Shown here piece after piece: positions 12,519-23,039 of a stretch of 64,000 nucleotides of DNA (position 1 is its first letter; every line of letters starts with the position of its first letter). Both the position numbers and the translations under genes were made by a program. The DNA is from Taxillus chinensis. Its lineage: Eukaryota > Streptophyta > Magnoliopsida > Santalales > Loranthaceae. The stretch lies in contig CM042088.1 of assembly GCA_023512835.1 (NCBI GenBank), positions 35,357,664 to 35,421,663 of the forward strand. The letters run 5' to 3'. The notes beneath the pieces were generated by a model. That model worked only from the letters and a program-made list of their open reading frames with translations, was not told the origin of the DNA and searched no databases.

Positions 12519-12840
12519 GCCTTAACACGAAGTAAGGAATCTGAGTCATCCACTGGCACGGAGTAAGGAATCTGAGTCTTCTACTAGCATGGAATAAGAA
12601 ATCCGAGTGATCATTGACACGAATTAAGGAATCTGAGTTTTTCACTAGCATGGAATAAGGAATCTGAGTGATCATTAACACGAAGTAAGGAATCTGAGTG
12701 ATCATTGACACAAAGTAAGGAATCTGAGTCTTTCACTAACATTAAATAAAGGATTCGAGTCTTCCAATAGCATGGAATAAAGAATTCGAGTGATCATTGA
12801 CATGAAATAACGTATCTGAGTCTTCCACTAACCAGGAATA
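12519..12840 (+). repeat. Family D LTR tandem array, right part
   Basis: Continuation of the array broken at 10132, with the same 'acgaagtaaggaatctgag' modules and alternating tails. From about 12840 to 13030 it grades into a second motif class around 'tgatccggaataag' and 'caatgatctg'. Confidence 0.8.
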
Positions 12841-14271
12841 AGCCCCAATGATCCGCAGCCCCCAATTATCTGAAATAAGTCTCAATGATCCGGAATAGCA
12901 CGCAACATCAATGATCTGAAATGATCTGCAGCCCCCAATGATCCGAAGTAAGCTTCAATGATCCAGAATAATCTATAGCATCAATAATCCAGAATGATTT
13001 GCAGTATCAATGATCCGGAATAAGTTTCCAATGATCTGGATTGTCTTCTAATTATTTCCAAAAGAACTCGAATTTAACATCACCACACTTTATGCACTCC
13101 CTTTGGTTTATCGAGACACATTTCTTCAGGAAATCATAAAAAAATCTTTTCAATGTTTCAGAATTCTCATTTTTAATATGAGAAGTAGCGGATGACCGAA
13201 CATTAATTGCGGACTCCTTAAGCAGTGCAATAGACGTCTGGATGTTCCAAGACATTTAATGAAAACTCCCCCTGTTTCTAAGAGGGTTAACTGCCCCTTC
13301 TTCAACCTCTATAAAAAGGCCACTCACCCAAACAAGAGGGAGGGAGAGCAAAAAAGAAAAATGAAAGGCACAAAGAGGGAGAGGGAGGAGGATTTGAAAA
13401 GGAGTATTCTGAAAATTAAGAGGAGAGGGATACACGACTTTCCTGATATTTTGCACGTCTTTTGCCACCCTTTGTTGGATCTTTCTCTGATATTCCCCAA
13501 ACATTCCAAGAAAGGAGCCAAGTAAAGCAGGAACATTTGCTTCAATATTTCTAGGTTTTTTCTTCCTTTTTTCTTTCATTTTCTTGTTTTTCTAAACAAA
13601 ATACTAAGATAAACCTCAAATCTTTTTAAAAAAACAAGGCCCCGGTGGCCATGGGATTGAGCTTCATGCTCATATCCTTGGCACTTAGCATACTGTGAAC
13701 AAGGCACAGTATGCTCTTCATGCTACTTAGACCTTTTTTTCTGTTTTCCTAGATAAAACACGAAGATAAGCCTCTTTTTTAGAATGAAAAAGGCCCCAAT
13801 GGCCTTAGGATTGAATGTCATGTTCATATCTTTGTCATTCGGGCTCACATCAATTGTGGCAATAATCTTTTTCATTTTAGTAAATTTTCTTCTACACTAT
13901 TGCCATTCAGGATTATTCCCAAATTTGGTTTTTCTAAACAAAACTACCCTTGTCCCTAAAAAATATAAAAAAATAAAACAAGCAAGCATCCATAAACAAA
14001 GACTAGGTACCAATTTTTGGCATTGTGGGGGTGCGAGAGTACTTCTTCCTTTTTCACACGTAACTAACTTCTAAACCTATTCTCTGGAACTATAAACCCT
14101 TTTAGGTGGCCAAACATACCTTTATTTTTGTTTGGTGGCAACTTATTCTTTTTCCTATCTCTCTTCTTGGTTCTGTGCGAGTTGTGTCAATGATGGCTTA
14201 ATGACCAAATTTCTATCCGAAAGAGTATTTTGCACTAGTATTAAGCCCGAACGAAAACAGGTAATGACAGC

Positions 14272-14290
14272 TGGCGACTCTGCTGGGGAC
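14272..14290 (+). other. Primer-binding-site-like sequence of the family D element
   Basis: TGGCGACTCTGCTGGGG starts two bases after the LTR terminus TGACA. Position and the TGGCGACTC..CTGGGG form are those of a tRNA primer-binding site in large-LTR plant Ty3/gypsy elements. I did not assign the tRNA. Confidence 0.65.
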
Positions 14291-15678
14291 ATTTGAGAGA
14301 GTCTAGCCATGGTCTCTCGTTTGTGGAGTGTTTGCTTGCTTGTTTCTCTTTTTGCTTTTTTCTCTTTCTTTTATTTTTATAACTGCTTTATTTACGCATA
14401 CATGCATTTCTCTCTCCCTTCAACCCTATACCTGGGTTTTCTACTCTTACCTAGATTTAGTGAGGTTTAATAGGGATGCTCCATGGGTTCTATTTCACAT
14501 AAGGTGCTTAAACTCCTCAGCCAAGAGGGTCCTTTTGGAGGGCCCCCTTCGTCAATACCTCTAGGAGTATGGAGCTTCTTTTATGAGATAGTTTAGGAAC
14601 CAATGAAAAAGATAGGTGTAGATGTAGATACCCATCAGGGGTCTTAACCTTTATGTGTGTGCTTTACCACTATTGTTTCCTTATTTGCACCTTGTTTGCT
14701 TGCTCATGTGTATTCTATCATATTATCTTATTTTACCTTAATTTTTACCCTAACCCACATTCATTTTACTTATGACATGCATATCATATCATATCATGCA
14801 TACATATAGGGAATATGTCAAGTTTTGGGAACCTTTTGAGGGGCATCAGAGATCCCGAGAATGTAGAGCAAGTGGAGCGTGTCTCAATTCAAATCTAGCA
14901 ACAATTGGGGGACTTCTCATTCGAGACATACTCTTTGGCCAACCAGATTATCATGGACACTCAGGTCGGACTCCGTAATGATCTCTGAGTCATATAGAAC
15001 ACATGGCCCAACAAGAAGCAAATAGCTTACACCTAACAGTTTGGCGATCTCTTATACCTGACACAACTTTCTATTGATGAAAACATGATCAAAGCAGCTG
15101 TCCATTTCTGGGATCCGAGATGAAGGTGCTTCACCTTCAATAACGTGGACTTAGTACCAACCTTAGAGGAATATCGAAGAATGCTTGGTATCCCTTGGGA
15201 AGACAATGACATTGTTTTTTAACCTAACCCACAAAAAACCTGCAGACGGGGGTTGACACATTTCATGGGGTATAAGTGCTTAGGTAAAGACAAAAGGGTC
15301 AATGACCCCGTGATCAAGCAAGATGACAAAGAAATCTTTCCATGGGAGTTCATCAAAAATGAGCTAAAAGGTGCAAGTAGGGACAAAACATATTCACTCA
15401 TCACCCTTGCTATATATGGGTTGGTGGTCTTTCTGTTAGTAATAGGCTACATTGATGGGACGGCCTTTGAGTTGGTGACAAAAGTGATTGGCGCTGCCGA
15501 CCCCCTTCCGGCTATACTTGTCGAGATTATCCGATCTCTTTCCCATATTCGGACTACAGGGGGCGATCAATTCATGGGGTGTCTCCCTGTCTTATTTACA
15601 TGGCTCAAAAACCATCTTCCTTGCACTATTTTACGATTAAGGGCTGTTTACTCATGGCCTCCTACTGTCATGATGGAT

Positions 15679-18081
15679 TGTCACGCCCCCAAATTCCAAG
15701 GAACCCGGAACTAGAAATATGACTTCCCCTTGCCCGCACCCGAAAAGTCAAGGGGTTGGTGACCAGCACCAATGGAGACTACACCGCGGGTGCTATCTCA
15801 AATATGCAACCCTGTACAGTCATACATCAAGGGTAATCCTGTACTTTCCCATATATCATCATGCATAGAATGAGTCAAACAGTTATACAGACATCACATC
15901 ACAAACAGTATGCAAATACAACTGTCCACGGACCCATGTCCGGGATACAACACATAATACAATACAGAATATGGTACTCATACATCAGAGTAGTGGGCAC
16001 GTCCTCCTGGAAGAAAGTCCTCCACTAGTCTCGGGTCACACCTGAAAAGGGGAAATAACAAGTAGGAGTGAGCGACAAGCTCAGTAGGTGACCCCAATAC
16101 TCCACATCATGCAAACATACAAGTCTATGCTACATGCTCTGTGTACTCGTGCACTGTGTAGTGTGCACAATCATCAGGACTCAGCCTGCAAACAAACATC
16201 AGGACCCACCGCCCACACACAGACAGCTTGTCCACGATCCTCCACGGGATCCCAGCTCGGGGCACTCGGCCTTAGCTCCACGAGCTCAACGGCTCCACCG
16301 AGGCCTTAGCCTATCCATAGCGCAATATGCCCGGCCACGGTCGCCACACGGGCTGCCATCGGCGCATATGCCGCTCACGTCAACCATATAGCACCATCGG
16401 TGCATCACGGTGAGAACCCAACAAGTCATGGAACCCAAGTCCCAAATCCACAACCAACATACCAACACCAATATGGTCTTAAGATGTACAACACTCCCTT
16501 TAGAACTGTAGCCAGTCTTTACAAGTCGATCTTCATTCCTTGACTAAGGAAGGAGATACCCATAGGAGTTGTTTTCTTGAAATAAAAAGTCCCGGTATTG
16601 GGTCTCCATATCATAAATAAGATAATTTGATTTTTGGGGATTTTTCTGAGATGTCTAACCCTACTTTCCAATAATTCACCTCTACGAAAAACTAGATTTT
16701 TCCGAGATTTTACACTAGATCCCAATTTTCACATTTTGAAAGAGTGGTAATTAATTTTTCTAGTATTTTTCTTTGAATCCAAATGGGGGGTATTTCGTTA
16801 TTTACATTGTAACTTAAGTATAATACGGTATAGGTTACAATGTAAATAGTCCAGTCCAGTGTCCAGTTACACTGTTGGACCTACAACTCGTAGCACAGAA
16901 CTGCAGCGCGCCTCGGAGACTTGTAGCTGGAGCTGTGACTCGTAGTTGCATAGCGCGCCTCGAAGACTCGAAGCAGGTCTTCGATCTTCGACCTTTGAAC
17001 TACGAGTCTACGAACTACGACCCTACGAACTACGAACCTTCGAGCTATGAACTACGGGTCTACGAACTACGAACCTTCGAGCTACGAACTACGGGTCTAC
17101 GAACTACGACCCTACGACCCTGGATCTTCGACCCTTCGACCCAGAACTTCAGATCTTCGTTATTTCGACCCAGTAATTCGCCCAGGTACTGTTCATCATC
17201 GTTTTTGCCTGTTCTTCGTCTGGAATGAACCCAGCAACCCCCAGACGCGCACAAATACGCATTCTACGCAACAGACTACGATATCTACCTCAAAATGCAT
17301 CCAGAACGCCTCTAAATCGCACAGATAACAGCAGAAACACACACTAAATTTCAGATTTCCAGAAATCTAGATCTAAATCCAGATTTCCATGGTTGACTTC
17401 TCAACCCTCATGGAATATGCAATTAAACGACCCCAGGATCACGAAATACATATTAAACCGATATAAAATAATTCTTAACCACAGATCTTATGCTAAACCA
17501 TTAGATCTAACCCAAAAATTGGATTTCCCCAAAACCTAGGGTTCATGCTTAATTTCATAAATCATGACAAATTCGTGCAGATCCAAAACAGAATCAAAAT
17601 AAGGAGTTTAAAGACACCTACCTGAAGTAATTCTTTGAACTCCACGAACCCAAATCGCCCCAAATCGCCAAGGCACCAAGCTCCACGCTCTCTCTCTCTC
17701 AAATGCACAAACGTGATAGCGTAAAGTGAAAGCTTCTTCTTTTTCCTACTATTTATATTTCTGCCAGTTATTGACCAATAACTGACCTAGTCAATAATTG
17801 ACCTCCAAGGTCCCGAACTCCAAATTGAGTCAAATTACAGTCAAAACGCTCGAAATTACGAGCACAACACCATTCAATTAATATCACACCCACATGACTG
17901 CCTAAATGCAGAGTCAACCAATAAACCCCGAAAAGTCAATAATCGGGTCAAATGGGGCCCCGACTGGAATCGGACCCAAGTACGGTCAAAATGCTCACAT
18001 CGACGACTACACTACCGTCCAGATAGTTACATTCTCATAGAATGTCTATCTCTCAAAACTATCCAAATACGAGTCTTTACA
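15679..18081 (-). mobile_element. Solo LTR, family A (copy 2)
   Basis: TGTCACGCCCCCAAATTCC (15679) to ACGAGTCTTTACA (18081), flanked by TSD TGGAT (15674-15678 and 18082-18086). Highly similar to copy 1 over its whole 2.4-kb length, including the hairpin (arms 16801-16813 and 16834-16846, 13 pairs, perfect) and a tandem-repeat zone at 16870-17150. It interrupts DUF7745-like copy 1. Confidence 0.92.
16870..17150 (-). repeat. Variable tandem-repeat zone of family A copy 2
   Basis: Repeats of 'tacgaactacg', 'accttcgagct' and 'acgggtctac' form a higher-order unit of roughly 45 bases around 17040-17110. It is related to the zone in copy 1 but differs in number and order of modules. Confidence 0.8.
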
Positions 18082-18811
18082 TGGATATTCTAAGAAGTTG
18101 TTGGCTCTTACCCAAAAATCTCAATAGTTGGGCAACACTTCTAAAATGCCTGAATGGGGGAAATGTTGTTTGCGTTACACCATGGATGCCAAGGGAAGAT
18201 ATGACATATAGCTACAGATGGTACAACTGGGTCCTACTTCTTGGACCATGGGGCGAAACAGCATACGCCCTTCTTCAAGTGGCAAGGCAACTAGGGAATA
18301 ATCAAATTGTCCCAGTTTTTCATGGAATGGAGAAGTGTGATATCATCCATGGCATTGGAAGGGCTGAATCCATCGCTACTCGAATGTTTGAGGCTGTGTT
18401 AAACCCTCAGAAAATCGACTTCCTCACTTACTACCTTGCGTGGTCCCTTCTTATCTTTATTGACAGGAGAAAATAGAAGTAGATCTTTGCGGGCAGGGGA
18501 ATAAGGCTTTGGAGCACCTATTACAGCAGAAAGAACTTATTGGTAGCATCCTAACTGAGAGGATATGCTACAGCAGTGAGCAACTGGAAATAATAGCAAT
18601 GTGCGAGCTCGAGGAAGGGGGGCCTAGTAACTCGCCTCTCTGAAGTAACCTAAAGCTTGTCTTGCATCATGTAGTAACATTCATATTTGAATAACTCGTT
18701 TCGTATTGTTTGTACCCAACGGACAATCCTATCCTGTTTGCATCAATTAAATCTGTTCTTGTCATTTTCTCATCATATGTGCATAAATCTTTAACATCTA
18801 TCATAGGAAAC

Positions 18812-20225
18812 ATGACAAGCTTTGATTATCTCCTAGCTTCTTATGAAGACAAGGAAGGCATGATTGAGATCGCTTATGCCACTTCAGAAATCTAGCGAAA
18901 CCTTGGAGACTTTTAAGGAGATAGTCCCGAGAAAGCCATACTGGCACCGAGGTCTAGATGCGGGTCCAAACGGCCCACCGAGAGAAGCTGGATGATATAT
19001 GGGAACAATGGCCTTTCCACATACAGGCCACCTACATCGAGAAATATGGGGACTTATTGTACCTAACACGGGTACCAAACGATGAGGTTATGTTAAGGCC
19101 AGCAATGCATTTTTGGGATCTGCGGCGAAGATGCTTCGCTGTCAACGAGCAAGATTTGACTCCTACTATGGAGGAGTATCAAACAATACTGAGACGATCA
19201 ATCAACGGAGGCTCGAAGGTTTTCCTGCCAACCATACAAGTTTCCTTCCTGCAAACCTTATCACAGATCTTGGGAATAACATAGGATGAAGTAGCACAGA
19301 TTATGCACTGCAAGGGTAGGCTCAAAATGCTCCCTTGGTTTGTGATTAGAGACAAAATACGTCGAAGATCAGGCATTGAACTCTACTCCCTATTCACATT
19401 AGCCATTTATGGATGATTAGTATTTCCCAAATCCTTAGGATACATTGATGCCTTTGTATGTGAACTAGTAATGCAAACCTTGGGAGGGGTCGATCCAGTT
19501 CCAGCAATCCTTGCCAAAATAATTAGATCATTATCACATGTGCGGATTTCGGGGCAAGGTCATTTCAAAGGATGCCTTCCACTCCTCTACGCATGGTTGA
19601 AAAGTCATTTCCCAAGCAGAGACACACAACTTGAAGAAGTGGTGGCATTACCACATAGTGCATTGCCCAAATTCATTTTGAGGGAATTGGAGCTACCCAA
19701 AAACGGAAGAGGAATAGATTAATGAACTACAAACTTTAACTAAAGACCAAGTGGAGTAGGCTACTCCATGGATGCCCAACGTCGACATGATTTATAGTTG
19801 TGGACCGTACAATTGGGTCCCATTACTCAATCCTTGGGGAGCTACCGCTTATGCCCCTCTCCAAGCCAGGAAGACAACTCAGGGGTCATTAGGTCATTCT
19901 AGTACTGCATGAGATAGAAACTTTTGACTTTGTATACACTAATGCCGAGGCTCGAAGCAAAGCTTTTTGTGGGTATTTAGCATGGCAAAAATCTAGAAAT
20001 GTCAGTGGTAGTCCCTACCATCCGGAAGTTCATCCATCGTTTCTTCCATGGCGACAACAACACATAGCATATGTTGAGGCCCATGGAGACCCAAGGCAAG
20101 TACTCCTTCAAAAGGAGGCAGAACTAAAAATCTTGCGACATAAAGTTCAGAATTAAGAAGAGACCATCCGAGCATTGAACGAGAAAATCCACCAATTTGA
20201 AGAATAAATCGAAGAAGAAACCTGA
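18812..20225 (+). pseudogene. Retrotransposon ORF with DUF7745-like domain, copy 2
   Basis: A second, diverged version of the preceding ORF. Readable blocks are GDLLYLTRVPNDEVMLRPAMHFWD, DLTPTMEEYQTILR, SLFTLAIYG-stop-LVFPKSLGYID, DPVPAILAKIIRSLSHVR, GCLPLLYAWLKSHF, a degraded WVPLL..WG.T.Y region (about 19800-19870) and a charged helical tail (EAELKILRHKVQN, EETIRALNEKIHQFEE) typical of a coiled coil. Copy 1 has matching GDLLYLTQLSIDENMIKAAVHFWD and DLVPTLEEYRRMLG blocks, so the two are homologous tandem copies. Several in-frame stops make it a pseudogene. It ends about 290 bases before the gag relic. Confidence 0.7.
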
Positions 20226-20513
20226 AGACAATTTGCAATGATCAAGGCTTGCTCTAAATCATGTAGCGGCATATGTATTAAGACTCTCTTTGTTGTATTT
20301 CACTTTTCTTTCCACCAATAATGTATTTTATTTTACCAATCAATAATTATTTTCCATCATTAGTAGCCATTCATTACATGCATTTCATGCATTCATGATA
20401 AAAATCAAAAATTCAAAAAAATTGAAAACTTAAAAGATCAACATTTTCATATTCAACACAAGATTGGGCATTCTTACAACTTGAGGTCGACCTGTAATTA
20501 GCCCTCTTAACCT

Positions 20514-21478
20514 ATGTCAGAACAGGGTATAGGTGAACATATAAAGGACCGACTCTCAGGACTCGAACAAGTTCAGCAGGAGATGGGGGGCAGTATCCTC
20601 GAGGTTCTGCTTCAATTAAAAGCCATGATGAACCTACTAACTAAGGTGGCAATTGTGAGAGAGCCAGCCCCAGCTGAAGAAGTAGCTAACCAGGGGCAAG
20701 CGCAGGACCCATAGCAGGAGTTTGTGCAGGTTCAAGCGGATTCCCAAGCCTAAGCACAACCTAACATGATTCCGGGCAATTCCTGCCAAGTTCCAGCTAC
20801 ACCACCAAACGCGAGAACATCACTCTCTGAAAATCCCATGGGAGTAAGGGATTTACCTGTTCCCAATGAAACAAACCAACCACCAAGCTAGAAGCAAGAC
20901 TAAAAGCAATCAAAGGAGCAGAAAGTTATGGGACAACTAACACCTATGATTTATGCTTAGTGTTTGGGGTAGTGCTACCTCCGAAGTTTAAAATGCCAGA
21001 CTTTGAAAAGTTCAATGGTACCTAGTGCCCAAGGATCCATTTGATGATGTATTGCCGCAAGTTGACCATATATACCAACAATGACAAATTACTAATGCAT
21101 TGCTTTCAAGAAAGCTTAACGGGTGGGCTATTAGAGTGGTATATTCAGTTATAAGGCAGTTATATTCGCACTTGGAATGACTTAGCTACAGCCTTCTTAG
21201 TACAATACATGAATGTCACGGAGTTGGTACTACACAAACTAGCATTGCAGTCATTCGAGAAAGCTAATAATGAAAGTTTCAAGACTTATGCTCGACGATG
21301 GAGAGAAGCAGCTATGGACGTTCAACTCCCACTAACTGAACGAGAGATCACTACCCTTTTCATCAGTACTCTAAAGGGCATTTACTATGAGAAGTTAGTC
21401 GGGGATGTCTCAAGCAATTTTACCGACTTAATCACCTCAGGAGAAAGAATCGAAGGCGGCATTTACTACCTTTGAGCG
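20514..21478 (+). pseudogene. Ty3/gypsy gag relic
   Basis: The N-terminal part (20514-20714) is a short acidic, coiled-coil-like segment. After stops, the core gag domain is readable from about 20981: FKMPDFEKFNGT, MMYCRKLTIYTNNDKLLMHCFQESLTGG, EWYIQL, TWNDLATAFLVQYM, SFKTYARRWREAAMDVQLPLTERE, FISTLKGIYYEKLVG and DLITSGERIEGGI. These blocks are the retrotransposon gag (capsid) domain of plant Ty3/gypsy elements. It has internal stops, lacks the C-terminal zinc knuckle, and stops abruptly at 21478 where LTR-like sequence of another element begins. No protease, RT or integrase follows in the window. Confidence 0.82.
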
Positions 21479-22286
21479 ATCCAAAGGTATTATGGTAATT
21501 TTATGTAGCATATATGAGGGTAGATTAGTCAATTCAAATATTTTAGGGTATAATAACATTAATATTTGATGAAAATCCAAGATGTAATTAATTAAGGGCA
21601 TTTTAGTATTTTTTAGCATAATTTTAATCAAATCAAAAAGCTTGGCTAAAAGGAGATTACTTGTTGGATAACTAATCAATGTTTTATAGGACTAGAACTC
21701 TTAGAACGTCTCTATAAATAGTTAAATCATTTTGGGGGTTTAGGGTCTTGATATTTCTCTCATTTTGGAACCCTAACCTGTCATTAGTGAAAAAGAAAAG
21801 GAAAGGGAAGGTCTAGCTTGAAGCTTCATATTGTTTTTAGGCATTCATTGTAACCTGTTCAGGCGTAATTAAGGTAGATGTTCCTATCCCTTAAGTCACT
21901 TTTAGGGTTTAACAACACCTGGTGTTGAACAAGTTTGGGAAATTTCACTTAGAATGAACGAGTTTGCATGTAACGGAGATTGGACATAGAAAATTGTGAA
22001 TTTTGGAATAAAAAGAGTTTATTTGAAGTTGAGGAAACATGATGTAAGGGTTTGGATGACAAAGGAAAGCATAAGAGGAGAGTTAGAGCTACCATGGGCG
22101 TGCTAGTGGTACAGCCCATGGCACGAGCCGTGACACGGCCTGTGGCTCATCCATGAGCATGTATCTATGAGAGAGAGAGAGAGAGGGGGTTACCCGTGAC
22201 ATGAGCAAGGGCCCATGGTACGAGCTGGGGTCTATGGTACGGGTGTGCTGCGAGTAGCAGCCAGTGTTTCGAGCACCTATTGCGGG

Positions 22287-22841
22287 TAAGGGTGATTGTC
22301 GGTCAGTTTGTGCGGGTTATATCACTTTGCTAAACTGAATTTTCGGTTTTCGGTCAGGTTAATAGAATTGCTTAATACACCCAAATCAATTTATTCGATT
22401 TTCGGTTTATTCGGTTTGTTGGGTTAAATCAGATTATAGATTTCTTACTCAATCCTAGCATCGCCAATTTCTCACCTTAAATTCACAAACATCAACATAA
22501 ACTAGAATACAAAATTCAATATTTAGTCTTAACAAACCAAATCAAATACATTGTCATTATCAAAAACACTTTTGGATTAAACCTAGGAAATCCGTGATCA
22601 ATAGACTTACACTTTTAATTCATAAAATTTTTATATTTCTTATCGTGTCAGAGAAAATTTCTCATCCAAAAGTGTTTGTTGGTCGATTTGAGTGGGTTAC
22701 ACTATTTATCTAATCAGTTTATTCGGTTTTCGGTCGAGTTGAGAGGTTAGTCAACCCGCCCAAATAAACATCGATTTATTCGGTTTCCGATCGGTCGTTT
22801 ATCGGGTTAAATCAATTTGTCAGCTTTTCTACTCAGCTCTA
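22287..22841. mobile_element. hAT-like non-autonomous DNA transposon (MITE)
   Basis: 555 bases flanked by near-identical 8-bp repeats (ATTGCGGG at 22279-22286, GTTGCGGG at 22842-22849), with short imperfect terminal inverted repeats (TAAGGGTGA at the left, reverse of TAGAGCTGA at the right). The two ends carry related blocks of about 140 bases with 'ttcggttttcggtc' and 'tcgggttaaatca' motifs (22294-22435 and 22680-22812) around an AT-rich centre. An 8-bp TSD and TAGGGNTGA-type ends point to hAT; no transposase is encoded. Confidence 0.6.
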
Positions 22842-23039
22842 GTTGCGGGGAGGGGTAATTATCCTTTGTGTTTATTTTTCATTCCCTTATGATGTTGTGA
22901 TTATATGGGACCCCCCTATTTGTTGAATGTTGAGCTTGAATCAATGATGTGGTTTATGACATGATTATTGTGAACTTAAAATGTTGGCTTTATTGATATG
23001 ATCTTGGATATAGTGCACTATACCTATTATGATGAGTTC

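Larger units (their letters stand above)
9695..14269 (+). mobile_element. 5' LTR of a Ty3/gypsy element (family D), split by a family A solo LTR
   Basis: The left end ('accacattttgaccgggttag') aligns with the 5' end of the family D LTR at 41069. The right end, GGTAATGACA at 14260-14269, is followed two bases later by a primer-binding site. Without the inserted solo LTR (10132-12518 plus one TSD) the LTR is about 2.2 kb. It contains a tandem-repeat zone (9780-10131, continued at 12519-12840), a poly-pyrimidine/A-rich zone, and the shared 'agactaggtaccaattt...gtgggggtgcgagagt' block also seen at 44037 and, decayed, at 28090. The precise first base is uncertain by a few positions. Confidence 0.75.
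14814..18477 (+). pseudogene. Retrotransposon ORF with DUF7745-like domain, copy 1, split by a solo LTR
   Basis: The reading begins at an ATG at 14814 (SSFGNLLRGIRDPENVEQV) and has several stops before the clearer block at 15253-15678 (WEFIKNELKG, SLITLAIYGLVVF, DPLPAILVEIIRSLSHIR, GCLPVLFTWLKNHL). A family A solo LTR interrupts it at 15679. Coding similarity resumes at 18082 with TPWMPREDM, YNWVLLLGPWGETAYALLQVARQLG and VPVFHGMEKC and ends at 18477. The order (SIYGL / VPAILAE.FRSL / AWF.SHF / W.PLLG.WGA.GYAPLL.LRQ) matches the plant DUF7745 family often found next to retrotransposon gag. The frame on the two sides of the solo LTR is compatible once the insert and one TSD are disregarded, so the break came after the ORF had formed. 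Its biochemical function is not established. Confidence 0.7.

Noticed and set aside
9780..12840. CRISPR-like alternation of repeats and spacers
   Set aside because: Repeats are imperfect, spacers are themselves repeated, and the context is a plant LTR.
15253..19722. DUF7745-like ORFs as host genes
   Set aside because: They lie between an LTR with primer site and a gag relic, and carry stops and an insertion.
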